Shown piece after piece: positions 45,000 to 54,259 of a DNA stretch of 64,000 nt (positions within the stretch are counted from its first letter, which is position 1; the number at the start of each line of letters is the position of its first letter). The notes below the pieces were generated by a model. It saw only the letters and a list, made by a program, of their open reading frames with translations. It made no database searches and was not told the DNA's origin. The translations under genes and the position numbers were made by a program. The DNA is from SAR86 cluster bacterium. GTDB taxonomy: Bacteria > Pseudomonadota > Gammaproteobacteria > Magnimaribacterales > Magnimaribacteraceae. The DNA is taken from positions 1-64,000 of the forward strand of contig JAKUUM010000007.1 of the NCBI GenBank assembly GCA_022447065.1. Direction: 5' to 3'.

Positions 45000-45419
45000 T
45001 TATTGGTCTATTCTGACTATCTTTGTTTTTGTAACAATATCAGACCAAGAAAGATTATTTTTATTAAATAGGATCCAAAAATATCCCAATCCTAAGCAAA
45101 CAAAAGAAAGAGTCGAAACTAAGCATCTAAATAAAACTTGCTTTATTTTAAGCTTAGAATTATCTGATGAAATTAATCTCATCTTCCAGGCTTGCATCCC
45201 AATTGTTTGGCCGTTATTGGCTAACCAAAAATAGCTATAAAAAATAGGACCGCTACAAATAGTTATAAAAATCTGAACAAGAGATATTAAAGAACTCGGA
45301 TCTGCATATCCTCCATTCAGTATTACTAACAGCAAAGTTAAAAAAAGTATTATTCCTACGACAACTAAAGAATCGTAAATTAAGGCTAAAATCCTTCTGA
45401 GAAATCCGGCTGATTGCAT
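45000..45419 (-). CDS. RDD-family membrane protein
   Basis: 139 residues with three or four membrane segments. The N-terminal AGFLRRILALIYDSLVVVGI carries the R-x-D pattern for which the family is named, and GQTIGMQAWKMRLIS near the middle is the second family motif. The function of these small proteins is mostly unknown; some relatives act in ion transport. A position beside lptG is common in pseudomonad-like genomes. Family assignment is firm, function is not. Confidence 0.85.
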   Translation of the reverse strand: MQSAGFLRRILALIYDSLVVVGIILFLTLLLVILNGGYADPSSLISLVQIFITICSGPIFYSYFWLANNGQTIGMQAWKMRLISSDNSKLKIKQVLFRCLVSTLSFVCLGLGYFWILFNKNNLSWSDIVTKTKIVRIDQ

Positions 45420-45426
45420 AAATTAG

Positions 45427-45455
45427 TTGGTCCTATCAAGATAATTCATTATTCT
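45427..45455 (+). promoter_or_regulatory. Candidate promoter of the POT transporter gene
   Basis: TTGGTC (45427-45432) and TATTCT (45450-45455) are 17 bases apart in the 61-base spacer between the divergent RDD and POT genes. Both boxes match four of six consensus positions, so this is suggestive only. Confidence 0.3.
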
Positions 45456-45480
45456 AGTGCAATAATCACAAAAATTTTTT

Positions 45481-46980
45481 ATGTCTGCAGATTTACAAGA
45501 TAAAAACAACACGGGATTTTTTGGACATCCAATAGGACTCCGTACTCTATTCTTTACTGAGATGTGGGAAAGGATGTCGTATTATGGAATGCGGGGCTTA
45601 TTAGTTCTGTATATGACAATGGGGGTTGCAGGGAACCCAGGAATGGATTGGTCCAATGTTCAAGCTAATGCTATTTATGGAATCTATGCTGGAATGGTAT
45701 ATTTCTTAGCGGTTCCAGGCGGTTGGATTGCAGATAACATCTTAGGCTATCAAAAAGCAGTTCTGATTGGAGCCATAATCATAACTTTAGGGCACTTCAC
45801 TCTGGCGATACCTCTACAGCAAACTTTTATTTTGGGCTTAGTATTCGTTGCAATTGGAACAGGACTTTTGAAACCGAACATTTCTTCCATTGTTGGTCAG
45901 CTCTATTCTTATAATGATCAAAGAAGAGATTCAGGTTTCACCATATTTTATATGTCCATAAATATTGGGAGTATGCTGGGATTTGCTGTATGTGGATGGC
46001 TGGGAGAAAAAGTAGGTTGGCACTGGGGATTTGGAGCAGCAGGAGTTGGGATGCTTTTTGGAGTTACCCAATTTATCCTCTTTAGACACCATCTTGGTGA
46101 GTCGGGAAAATACCCTAATCAAATTAAAGAAAAAACGAAACTGAACTACATTAGAGGACTCGGTTTAACTGTTCTTTTGATAGCAACTATAGTGGTAACC
46201 GGAATAATGGGGCTCTGGTCTATTGACCCTGTCTACTTTGCAAAGAGATTTAGAGATTTTTTGGTGATCTTATCCATAATTTATTTCTTTTATCTTTTTT
46301 TCTTAGCCGGATTGACTGTCAATGAAAAGAAAAATGTTCTGATGTTACTACTTCTTTTTGTTGGGGCAGCGGCATTTTGGTCTGGATTTGATCAATCTGC
46401 AGGATCCTTAATAATATTTACTCGAGATCATGTAAACCTGACTTTTGGTGAATTTACTGCTCCTGTAAGTTGGACTCAATTTGTTAACCCTTTATTTGTT
46501 GTTATGTTTGCACCGTTTTTCGCTTATCTTTGGGTTTTTCTTGGTAAGAGAAATCTAGATCCCAATATGCCTATAAAATTTGGTATAGGACTTATTCTTA
46601 TGGCTTTAGGTTTTATAGTAATGATTTTTGCTGTCAAGTTTGCATTAGTATCTTCCCCAGTAGGAGTTCAATGGCTTTTATTAACTTATTTACTTCATAC
46701 TTTTGGTGAATTGACCCTTTCTCCGGTTGGGTTATCAGCTTTTTCAAAATACTCTCCTAAAAGATACCTCGGACAGATGATGGGGATTTGGTTCTTAGCT
46801 TCCTCTTTGGGAGGTGTCTTAGCTGGGTTGTTAGGAGGAGAGGCAACAGAATCTGGTCTAGAAAGTATTTCTCCTGTATTTAATGAACTGGTCTATTACT
46901 ACCTAGCTATAGCAGCTGTTCTCATAGCCCTCTCTTTTTTCATCAAGGGTGCTTTAACTGATACAAAAGCTGCTGAATGA
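45481..46980 (+). CDS. POT-family proton-dependent oligopeptide transporter
   Basis: 499 residues, MFS fold with 14 predicted helices. The N-terminus has the peptide-transporter signature FFTEMWERMSYYGMRGLLVL (ExxER-type, near residue 25-45), then GGWIADNILGYQKAVLIGA and the FYMSINIGSMLGF PTR2 motif near residue 155. It imports di- and tripeptides with protons. It has no partner genes apart from the overlapping flavin-fold gene downstream. Confidence 0.93.
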   Translation: MSADLQDKNNTGFFGHPIGLRTLFFTEMWERMSYYGMRGLLVLYMTMGVAGNPGMDWSNVQANAIYGIYAGMVYFLAVPGGWIADNILGYQKAVLIGAIIITLGHFTLAIPLQQTFILGLVFVAIGTGLLKPNISSIVGQLYSYNDQRRDSGFTIFYMSINIGSMLGFAVCGWLGEKVGWHWGFGAAGVGMLFGVTQFILFRHHLGESGKYPNQIKEKTKLNYIRGLGLTVLLIATIVVTGIMGLWSIDPVYFAKRFRDFLVILSIIYFFYLFFLAGLTVNEKKNVLMLLLLFVGAAAFWSGFDQSAGSLIIFTRDHVNLTFGEFTAPVSWTQFVNPLFVVMFAPFFAYLWVFLGKRNLDPNMPIKFGIGLILMALGFIVMIFAVKFALVSSPVGVQWLLLTYLLHTFGELTLSPVGLSAFSKYSPKRYLGQMMGIWFLASSLGGVLAGLLGGEATESGLESISPVFNELVYYYLAIAAVLIALSFFIKGALTDTKAAE

Positions 46981-47360
46981 TTCCGAATCAAGAAGAATAT
47001 ATTAGTCTGGCAACCCAAAAAAGAGATGGTAGTTTTGTAAATACACCTGTTTGGTTCGCACAGGAAGGAGAAAGAAATAGTTATTTTATTTTCTCAAATA
47101 AAAAAGCTGGAAAAATTAAAAGAATAAGAAATTTTTCCGAGGTTAAGGTTGCTGTATGTAATTACAAAGGAGATTTACGTGGGAATTGGTTTCCAGCGAA
47201 GGCTGAATTGATTGATGAGCCTGAGAAAGTTAATTTTGCTTTTTCGGTAATAAGGAGTAAGTATGGTTGGAAAATTAAGATAGGTGATTTTTTTTCTAAG
47301 CTATCTGGAAGATATTATCAAAGACAAATTATCAATTTCAGCTTTAAGAAGGAACATTAA
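46977..47360 (+). CDS. Pyridoxamine 5'-phosphate oxidase-fold (FMN split-barrel) protein
   Basis: 127 residues. YISLATQKRDGSFVNTPVWFAQEG and the following FIFSNKKAGKIKRIRNFSEV match the split-barrel flavin/F420-binding family (PPOX class), where the Lys/Arg segment contacts the cofactor phosphate. Members reduce varied small molecules or heme products; whether this one uses FMN or F420 cannot be told. The ATG overlaps the POT stop by four bases. The 3' end overlaps the dapE 3' end by four bases on the other strand. Confidence 0.7.
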   Translation: MIPNQEEYISLATQKRDGSFVNTPVWFAQEGERNSYFIFSNKKAGKIKRIRNFSEVKVAVCNYKGDLRGNWFPAKAELIDEPEKVNFAFSVIRSKYGWKIKIGDFFSKLSGRYYQRQIINFSFKKEH

Positions 47361-48487
47361 GTTAGTAGTTTCTGAATGATCCTTTCATAAATCTTAGAGA
47401 GCATTACTAGCTCTTTAAGACTCACGGCCTCATTTATTTTGTGAATTGAAGCGTTTAAAGGGCCAAGTTCCACAACTTCACTTCCAGTTGGTGCTATAAA
47501 TCTTCCATCTGAAGTTCCTCCGGCAGTAGATTGTTCAATTTCATTGACCCCAGTTACATGTGATATGGCTTCAGTTACTGAATCAATTAGAGTAGTAGAG
47601 GTTGTAAGATAAGGAGATCCACTATCTTCCCATTCAGCTGTAAAGTTTAATTTGTATCTTTTTAAGATTCTCTCAACAGCCTCTATTACAGTTTGAGAAG
47701 AAATGGTTGGTGAATATCTAACGTTTAATTTTAAGCTTAAATCTCCGGGAGTAACATTGTGAGCCCCTGTTCCCGAATTAATATTAGATACCTGAAGAAT
47801 GCTATCTGGAAATTGTCCAGTTTCATCTGGCCACTTAAGGGAGATAATTTCATTTATAGCTGCAGAACTAGTATGAATAGGGTTTTCAGCATTATGAGGA
47901 TAAGCAATATGTCCTTGAACCCCCTTGATAGTGATTGATCCATTTATAGAACCTCTTCTTCCAATTTTTATTACATCACCTAATTGTTTTTCAGCTGTTG
48001 GCTCTCCTACAAGGCACCAATCAATTTTTTCACCTTTTTTAGTTAGATATTCAATAACTTTGCGCACTCCATCTATTGCAGGCCCTTCTTCATCACTAGT
48101 CAACATAATGCTTAATTTCCCATTAGGACTAGTATTTTTTTTACAGAATTCTTCTGCAGCAACTACAAAGGCAGCAACACTGCCTTTCATATCTGCAGCT
48201 CCACGTCCAAAAAGTAACCCGTCCTTTTCAGTTGGTTCAAAGGGATCGTTTGTCCAGTTCTCTATGGGACCGGTTGGCACAACGTCTGTGTGTCCGAGTA
48301 ATGTAAGGGTTTTTCCACCTTTTCCATAGGTAGCCCAAAGATTTGATACTTCTCCAAAAAGCAAATGTTCAATATTAAACCCAGCTTTTTCTAGGCGTGT
48401 TGCAATCAAAGCCTGACATCCTTCATCTAAAGGTGTAATTGATTTCCTTTTTATGAGCTCTTTGGTTAGCTCTAATACGTCAGACAT
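47357..48487 (-). CDS. dapE: Succinyl-diaminopimelate desuccinylase
   Basis: The penultimate succinylase-branch step to LL-diaminopimelate. 376 residues, M20 zinc peptidase fold. The metal residues lie in LLGHTDVVPTG near 66, GRGAADMKGSVAAFV near 97 (bridging Asp), TSDEEGPA with the catalytic Glu near 132, and GEPTAE near 160; the last ligand is in the C-terminal ELGPLNASIHKINE. It starts three bases after dapD ends, on the same strand. Confidence 0.97.
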   Translation of the reverse strand: MSDVLELTKELIKRKSITPLDEGCQALIATRLEKAGFNIEHLLFGEVSNLWATYGKGGKTLTLLGHTDVVPTGPIENWTNDPFEPTEKDGLLFGRGAADMKGSVAAFVVAAEEFCKKNTSPNGKLSIMLTSDEEGPAIDGVRKVIEYLTKKGEKIDWCLVGEPTAEKQLGDVIKIGRRGSINGSITIKGVQGHIAYPHNAENPIHTSSAAINEIISLKWPDETGQFPDSILQVSNINSGTGAHNVTPGDLSLKLNVRYSPTISSQTVIEAVERILKRYKLNFTAEWEDSGSPYLTTSTTLIDSVTEAISHVTGVNEIEQSTAGGTSDGRFIAPTGSEVVELGPLNASIHKINEAVSLKELVMLSKIYERIIQKLLT

Positions 48488-48490
48488 TTA

Positions 48491-49483
48491 TTAATTATTT
48501 GAATGCAATTCTTCGTTAAGATTTACAGTTTTAGAGTTTTCTTTGCATTGCACAGTTCCTGTTAAAGAGTTTCTAATAAATAAAAGATCATTTTTGTAAG
48601 AGAGATCTGATGCCTTAACCTCCTCAACTTGATTATTCGCCTTGATCAGTTCAACTTTGGTTCCAGCAGTTATGTATAAACCAGCTTCAATGATACATCT
48701 ATCTCCTAATGGGATTCCCAGTCCAGAATTTGCTCCCAGCAGACAATCCTTTCCAACCGATATCAGTGTTTCATTGCCACCTGAAAGAGTTCCCATGGTA
48801 CTAGAACTTCCTCCCAGGTCACTTCCTTCATCCACAACTACTCCCTGTGAGATTCTCCCTTCTACCATACTTTTTCCTAAAGTGCCTGCATTGAAATTGA
48901 TGAACCCTTCGTGCATTACTGTAGTTCCTTCTCCTAGGTAAGCCCCTAATCTAACTCTATGGCTATCAGCTATTCTTACTCCTTCTGGAATTACGTAATC
49001 TGTTAGACAAGGAAATTTATCTAATGAGAAAACATGTATAGGTTCATTATTTATCTTTTTTGTAGTAAGAATTTCAACAAACTCTTTAGGGTCTTTGGGG
49101 CCATCTGATGTCCAAGCAACGGTTGGGAGAACGTTAAAAATTCCTACTAAATTTATTTCATTTGGTTTTACTAATCTATGTGAAAGAAGGTGAAGTCTCA
49201 GGTAAGAACCAGGGACATCATGAGGAGGAAGTTCAGAATCTATAATTACTACTAGGCAGGTTTCTGCATTTAAAGAGAAAAATTCCTGATTAATTTTTGA
49301 TAGATCATCTTTTAGTTCTTGTGGAATAGGGCGAGTAAGATTCCCCTCTTGATAATTAACTAATTCCTTTGTTTTAACAATAATTTCTTCTGAAGGATTT
49401 ATAAGTTCTCTAGGATAATAAACTTCAAGCCAATCGCCTTTGGAGTTTTTAGAACCAATTCCTACACCAAGCCAGGTACTCAT
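48491..49483 (-). CDS. dapD: Tetrahydrodipicolinate N-succinyltransferase
   Basis: Succinylates tetrahydrodipicolinate, the product made through DapB. 330 residues, the long pseudomonad/actinobacterial type rather than the 274-residue E. coli form. The C-terminal left-handed beta-helix is evident (RLGAYLGEGTTVMHEGFINF, then GTLGKSMVEGRISQGVVVDE near 200, and GKDCLLGANSGLGIPLGDRC near 255). dapC (succinyl-DAP aminotransferase), which commonly precedes dapD after glnD, is absent; a 97-base spacer is left. Confidence 0.94.
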   Translation of the reverse strand: MSTWLGVGIGSKNSKGDWLEVYYPRELINPSEEIIVKTKELVNYQEGNLTRPIPQELKDDLSKINQEFFSLNAETCLVVIIDSELPPHDVPGSYLRLHLLSHRLVKPNEINLVGIFNVLPTVAWTSDGPKDPKEFVEILTTKKINNEPIHVFSLDKFPCLTDYVIPEGVRIADSHRVRLGAYLGEGTTVMHEGFINFNAGTLGKSMVEGRISQGVVVDEGSDLGGSSSTMGTLSGGNETLISVGKDCLLGANSGLGIPLGDRCIIEAGLYITAGTKVELIKANNQVEEVKASDLSYKNDLLFIRNSLTGTVQCKENSKTVNLNEELHSNN

Positions 49484-49580
49484 TTTCTTTTTAATCTCTT
49501 ATGTTTTTCTTGAGCCGCAGCATAATAGACTTCATTCTTGGGTAGTCAAATTTTTATGTGATAAAAATAAAGTTTTTAAA

Positions 49581-52199
49581 TTAAGTTTGATCAGGAGCCG
49601 TACGGTCAAGAGACTCTTTTAACTCAAAAATTAATTTATGTAATTCTTTTTTCTTTAAGAAAGGAGTTTCTTCTAACGAGGAGATACAGAACCTATCTTC
49701 AGCTCTTTCTCCATAGGTAGCGATTCTAGCTTTCCTTATAAAAGCATTATTTTTAGCAAATGCACTACAAATTGCTGATAGTAGCCCAGGACGATCTGCA
49801 GTTGTTATGTCTAATTGGGTCCACCTATTACCCATGTCATGCTTTACTACTATTTGAGTATCTATTTTTAAGGCCATGAAATGTCTTGGCATTTTCTTTT
49901 GTATTAATTTTGGTTTAAGGTCTTCTTTATTCAGAGAATTAGTGATTGCTACTTCAATATTATTTATTTTTTCTTTAGTTAAATTTAAGGGTTCCCCTTC
50001 ATGATCTGAAACAATGATATGATCTAGGCAAAACCCATCTTTGGTGCCGTAAAGCCTTGCATCCAAAACATTAATGTCTTGAGTGTCTAACTCTCTAACG
50101 ATAGTCCCTAATACATTTAGCCTGTCTTTTGTGTAGACAACAAAAGAATCTGGGGTCAAAGAATCTATACTAGATATGAATTTAACCACTGAATCTGATG
50201 ATCTATCAGAAATTAATTGGCCATGTTTAATAATTAATTCTGGTGGGTGACTTTCAAAGTATGCAGGATAAAAGTTTTTCCATAAATCTTTTAATTTGGT
50301 TTGTTTCTTCTTAGGCATAGAAATTAAGAGCTTTTCTACTTCTGATTGAGAATACCTAGTCAGTTCTTGTTTGGTGTTGAGAAGGCTGAAGGTCTTAAAG
50401 TATAGGTCATTTAAGAGAGATTCATTCCAAGAATTCCATAAGTTTGGATTTGTAGCAGAAATATCAGATACCGTAAGACAATATAAATAATTAAGTTTTC
50501 TTTCATTCTCTACAATCTCTGCAAAGGTATTTATAACTTGTCGATTGGTAAGATCTTCCTTTTGAGAAGTTATTGACATCTTTAAGTGATTCTCGACAAG
50601 CCATTCAATTAAAACCGAGTCTTTCTTGTTCAGTCTATGGTTTTGACAAAACCTGTTAACAATTTTAGTACCAAGGCTCGAGTGATCTTCCTTCCTTCCT
50701 TTGCCAATATCATGGTAAAGGCCTGCTATATAGAGTATTTCTAGTTTGGGTAAATTTTTAATTAATTTAGAAGCCAGAGGGTAGAGGTTTTTATAAGTTC
50801 CTAAGAGTATCCTCCTCATGTTCCTTAGCACCTGAAGGGTGTGAGCGTCAACTGTGTAAATATGGAAAAGATCATACTGCATTTGACCTGTAACTCTTCC
50901 TAATTCTGGAAGGTATCTTCCAAGAATTCCTAATTGCTTCATTTTTTCTAGCTGGGTAACCATCAATCTATCTGAGCGAATCAGTCTCATAAAAAGATCA
51001 ATGTTTTTTTTCTTCTTTCTAAAATCTAAGTCTATTAAGACTCTGTCTTCTTTTAACTTCCTTAAAGTTTCAGAGTGAATACCAGAAATTCGAGGGTTTT
51101 CACAAAGCTTTACAAAAATTTCTAACATCAGTGAAGGATTTTTTTTAAAGCCTTGTAAGTCTTTCAGCTCAATGAGGTTGTTTTTAACTCTGAAATTTTT
51201 ATCTCTAAGATACGTGGATGTTCTTTGAGGCTTAATGAGATTCTCTTTGAAACTTTGTACAAGGGTTGAGTTTATTTCTGAGATATTTAAAGCTGACCTA
51301 AAGTACCTCTGCATAAGCTTTTCAGCTGCTTTGTTACTATCTTTTAAGCTTGGAAAAAGTTTTTTAGCAATTAGGACTTGGAAATGTAGTAACAATCTAT
51401 CTTCTTCTCTTCCGGCTTCTTTATGCAGAAGATACCTAATAGTCCATAACCACAGTTTACTCTTCTGGAGTTCTTTTTTTTCTGAATTACTTAAGGCTTT
51501 ATCAATGTTATAGAAATAATGATTCTTTCTTGAGTAATTTAGTATCAACCAATTGATGACATGAATGTCTCTGAGACCCCCAGGTGAAGATTTAATATTT
51601 GGTTCAAGGCTGTATTCTGTATTGTCAAATTTGGCATGCCTTTCCTTTTGTTCTTTTAACTTAGCGTTGAAAAATGTTTCTTTTTTCCAAAGACTCTTTT
51701 TTTCTAAAATTATATTGGGAGCTAATCTCAATTTCTCATCTCCAAAGAGAAATCTTGATTCCAATAGGTTAGTAAAAGCTTGTAAATCAGAGGAGACTAT
51801 CTTTTCTTCTTCTTTGAAACTCCTGACACTATGTCCTATGTCTAAATTAAAATCCCACAGCCCACTGATGAAAGACTCAATCTGACTTTTTGTTTTTTTA
51901 TCTATTGTCTCTATAAATAAAATTAGGAGGTCTATATCTGAATATGGATGAAGTTCTTTTCTACCATAACCTCCTACTGCAAAGAGACTAAGATTTTTCT
52001 TGTCAAATAATAGGGATCTTTTCCAAAGGTCTAAAATTAAATTATCTGTCCTCTGGGATCTCTCCTTTAAAAAGAATTCGATCCCAGAAACACTAGATTT
52101 TCTTTTACTTATCCAGTTAAGAAATTCTTTATTGATTTTCTTATCATTGTAGAAAGTATTAATTACCTTTTGACTTACCAGTGCAGGATTTGACGACAT
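49581..52199 (-). CDS. glnD: Bifunctional uridylyltransferase/uridylyl-removing enzyme GlnD
   Basis: Senses glutamine and (de)uridylylates PII. 872 residues. The nucleotidyltransferase domain has FAVGGYGRKELHPYSDIDLL with the catalytic Asp pair near residue 75-95. A helical domain follows, then the HD hydrolase domain (AGLYHDIGKGRKEDHSSLG near 495). Two C-terminal ACT domains begin at about residues 685 and 795 (VVYTKDRLNVLGTIVREL; ITTADRPGLLSAICSAF). It is three bases after map, the conserved map-glnD order. It shows that PII control of nitrogen is kept. Confidence 0.97.
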   Translation of the reverse strand: MSSNPALVSQKVINTFYNDKKINKEFLNWISKRKSSVSGIEFFLKERSQRTDNLILDLWKRSLLFDKKNLSLFAVGGYGRKELHPYSDIDLLILFIETIDKKTKSQIESFISGLWDFNLDIGHSVRSFKEEEKIVSSDLQAFTNLLESRFLFGDEKLRLAPNIILEKKSLWKKETFFNAKLKEQKERHAKFDNTEYSLEPNIKSSPGGLRDIHVINWLILNYSRKNHYFYNIDKALSNSEKKELQKSKLWLWTIRYLLHKEAGREEDRLLLHFQVLIAKKLFPSLKDSNKAAEKLMQRYFRSALNISEINSTLVQSFKENLIKPQRTSTYLRDKNFRVKNNLIELKDLQGFKKNPSLMLEIFVKLCENPRISGIHSETLRKLKEDRVLIDLDFRKKKKNIDLFMRLIRSDRLMVTQLEKMKQLGILGRYLPELGRVTGQMQYDLFHIYTVDAHTLQVLRNMRRILLGTYKNLYPLASKLIKNLPKLEILYIAGLYHDIGKGRKEDHSSLGTKIVNRFCQNHRLNKKDSVLIEWLVENHLKMSITSQKEDLTNRQVINTFAEIVENERKLNYLYCLTVSDISATNPNLWNSWNESLLNDLYFKTFSLLNTKQELTRYSQSEVEKLLISMPKKKQTKLKDLWKNFYPAYFESHPPELIIKHGQLISDRSSDSVVKFISSIDSLTPDSFVVYTKDRLNVLGTIVRELDTQDINVLDARLYGTKDGFCLDHIIVSDHEGEPLNLTKEKINNIEVAITNSLNKEDLKPKLIQKKMPRHFMALKIDTQIVVKHDMGNRWTQLDITTADRPGLLSAICSAFAKNNAFIRKARIATYGERAEDRFCISSLEETPFLKKKELHKLIFELKESLDRTAPDQT

Positions 52200-52202
52200 G
52201 AG

Positions 52203-52964
52203 TTAAAAGTTTTCTTCAGATCTTTTGGTTAAAACCTCATAGCCTGTTTCTGTCACCACAATGGTGTGTTCCCATTGTGCTGAATTTCTACCATCTTTAG
52301 TTTCAACGGTCCAACCATCTTTAAGCGCCTTAGTAAATTTAGTACCCAAATTTATCATCGGCTCAATTGTGAAACACATTCCTTTTTTTAGTTCCAAGCC
52401 AGTTCCTGGATTACCGTAGTGCAAAACTTGAGGGTCTTCATGGTAAACCTTACCGATTCCATGTCCGCAATAGTCTTCAACGACAGAATAATAATTTTTC
52501 TCGGCATGATTTTGAATTGCGTACCCTATATCTCCTAAATAAGCACCTGGTCTTACTTCTTCAATACCTTTGTAGAGGCATTCCTGAGTGACTCTAACTA
52601 ATCTTTTGTTATGGGGTTGAGTTTTGCCTACTAAAAACATTTTAGAAGTATCCCCATGCCAGCCATCTCTTATCACAGTTACATCAATATTTAAAATATC
52701 TCCGTCTTTCAAAGCTCTTTGAAAGTCTGGAATTCCATGACAAACAACTTGATTTAAACTGCTGCAGATAGTTTTTTCGTAACCTCTGTATCCTACATTA
52801 GCAGGGATAGCGTTTTGTTTATTAACTATAAAATCGTGACAAATTTTATCAAGCTTACCTGTTGAAATACCGGGCTTGACTAAGGGTGTTATCATTTCTA
52901 AGACTTCTGCTGCAAGTTTGCCTGCAATTCTCATTTTTTTTATTTCTTCAGGATTTTTTATCAT
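52203..52964 (-). CDS. map: Methionine aminopeptidase, type I
   Basis: Removes N-terminal Met from nascent proteins. 253 residues. The five metal ligands are identifiable: Asp in NIDVTVIRDGWHGDTSKMF (two Asp near 97 and 108), His in DYCGHGIGKVYHEDPQ near 171, and Glu in FTIEPM near 204 and QWEHTIVVTE near 235. In most gammaproteobacteria map is divergent from rpsB. Here its divergent neighbour is carA, and rpsB lies 43 kb to the left. Confidence 0.98.
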   Translation of the reverse strand: MIKNPEEIKKMRIAGKLAAEVLEMITPLVKPGISTGKLDKICHDFIVNKQNAIPANVGYRGYEKTICSSLNQVVCHGIPDFQRALKDGDILNIDVTVIRDGWHGDTSKMFLVGKTQPHNKRLVRVTQECLYKGIEEVRPGAYLGDIGYAIQNHAEKNYYSVVEDYCGHGIGKVYHEDPQVLHYGNPGTGLELKKGMCFTIEPMINLGTKFTKALKDGWTVETKDGRNSAQWEHTIVVTETGYEVLTKRSEENF

Positions 52965-52988
52965 TTTAAGATTTATTAATCTTATAAA

Positions 52989-53017
52989 TAGACAACAGCT
53001 TTATTCTTTATTATAGT
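52989..53017 (+). promoter_or_regulatory. Sigma-70 promoter of the carAB leader
   Basis: TAGACA (52989-52994) and TATAGT (53012-53017) are separated by exactly 17 bases; each box matches five of six consensus positions. The predicted start is about 53024-53026, directly before the leader ATG at 53027. Confidence 0.65.
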
Positions 53018-53026
53018 GCGGTTTTA

Positions 53027-53116
53027 ATGCCTAAAAGCATTAAAGTCATAAAAGCGAATTTCAGTTATTGTTGCTGTTCGCTTTTTTTTTATCACCTTTT
53101 CTCTAATTTTTTTTAG
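53027..53116 (+). CDS. Putative carAB leader peptide (29 aa)
   Basis: A 29-codon frame lies between the carA promoter and carA. It starts MPKSIKVIKANFSYCCCS, runs through the terminator hairpin and its T tract (coding Leu-Phe-Phe-Tyr-His-Leu-Phe), and ends at TAG twelve bases before carA. The ATG is at most a few bases from the predicted transcription start, so it would be translated without a Shine-Dalgarno. Overlap of a leader ORF with an intrinsic terminator is the design of pyrBI-type pyrimidine attenuators. Translation has not been shown; coding is inferred from arrangement. Confidence 0.45.
   Translation: MPKSIKVIKANFSYCCCSLFFYHLFSNFF
53051..53090 (+). terminator. Intrinsic terminator (attenuator) ahead of carA
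   Basis: AAAGCGAA (53051-53058) pairs perfectly with TTCGCTTT (53077-53084), with a CAG/CTG extension inside, followed by an unbroken T run to 53090. It stands between the carA promoter and carA and has no upstream gene on this strand to terminate (map is divergent), so it should act as an attenuator. Confidence 0.78.
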
Positions 53117-53128
53117 CCTCTAAGTAAG

Positions 53129-54259
53129 ATGATGAGGAATGAAAAAGCCCTACTAGCATTAGCAGACGGCACTACCTTCTTCGGTAGCAGCATAGGAGCG
53201 ACAGGGGAAATCCATGGAGAAGTAATCTTCAACACTTCTATGACAGGATATCAAGAGATTCTGACCGATCCTTCCTATGCTAAACAGATTGTAACTTTCA
53301 CGTACCCTCATATTGGGAATACTGGAATAAATGCTGAAGATGTTGAATCAGAAAGGATCTGGGCTTCTGGCTTGGTAATAAGAAATCTTCCAGTAAGCTC
53401 TAGCAATTGGAGAAAAGACAGTGGTTTGAAAGAATACTTGATAGCTAATAACGCAGTTGGAATCTCTAATATAGATACTAGACGTCTGACTTCCTTAATT
53501 AGAAAAAAAGGAGCCCTATCTGGAGCTATTATCACGGGAAAAAATATTTCTGAAACTAAGGCCGTTGCTTTAGCTAAGGAATTTTCAGGTCTATCAGGTT
53601 TAGATCTTGCTCAAGAGGTAAGTACTAAAGAAGCATATAAATGGGAAGAAGGGGAATGGAGAAGAAGACAAACTAACAAGAAGTTTAAAGTGGTAGCATT
53701 AGATTTTGGGATTAAAAAAAATATATTAAGAATACTTTTCCAAAGAGGGTGCGAAGTTACAGTCTTACCTGCAAAATCTAGTTACAAAGATATTTTAAAG
53801 CTTCAGCCAGATGGTGTTTTTTTGTCAAATGGTCCCGGGGATCCAGAACCTTGCCAATATGCAATTCTTACAATTAAAGAATTAATAAAAAATAAAGTTC
53901 CCGTCTTTGGAATTTGCCTTGGTCATCAATTGTTATCTATTGCCTTAGGAGGCAAGACAGAAAAAATGAAATTTGGTCATCATGGAGCTAATCATCCGGT
54001 AAAAGACTTGAACACAGATAAGGTGTTTATCACCACTCAAAACCATGGTTTTACAGTTAAAGAAAATTCGCTTCCAAAAGAAGTTCAGATAACTCATCGA
54101 TCTCTTTTTGATAACACTATTCAAGGTATAAGTCATTCAAAATTACCAGCATTTAGCTTTCAGGGACATCCTGAAGCTAGCCCAGGTCCACAAGATATAT
54201 CTTATCTATTTGGTACTTTTTTAGATGACATGAAAGATAACAATGCCAAAAAGATCTGA
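53129..54259 (+). CDS. carA: Carbamoyl-phosphate synthase small subunit
   Basis: The glutaminase subunit supplying ammonia to CarB for arginine and pyrimidine synthesis. 376 residues from the ATG at 53129; the next codon is also ATG. The N-terminal domain has [13 protein letters not shown] and [16 protein letters not shown]. The class I amidotransferase domain has [10 protein letters not shown] near 234, the nucleophile Cys in GICLGHQLL near 262 and the His-x-Glu of [10 protein letters not shown] near 346. The 3' end overlaps carB by 17 bases. An attenuator-like leader lies upstream. Confidence 0.98.
   Translation: MMRNEKALLALADGTTFFGSSIGATGEIHGEVIFNTSMTGYQEILTDPSYAKQIVTFTYPHIGNTGINAEDVESERIWASGLVIRNLPVSSSNWRKDSGLKEYLIANNAVGISNIDTRRLTSLIRKKGALSGAIITGKNISETKAVALAKEFSGLSGLDLAQEVSTKEAYKWEEGEWRRRQTNKKFKVVALDFGIKKNILRILFQRGCEVTVLPAKSSYKDILKLQPDGVFLSNGPGDPEPCQYAILTIKELIKNKVPVFGICLGHQLLSIALGGKTEKMKFGHHGANHPVKDLNTDKVFITTQNHGFTVKENSLPKEVQITHRSLFDNTIQGISHSKLPAFSFQGHPEASPGPQDISYLFGTFLDDMKDNNAKKI

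Noticed and set aside
47925-48329. 134-codon plus-strand frame in dapE
   Set aside because: Antisense to the dapE catalytic core; no independent evidence.
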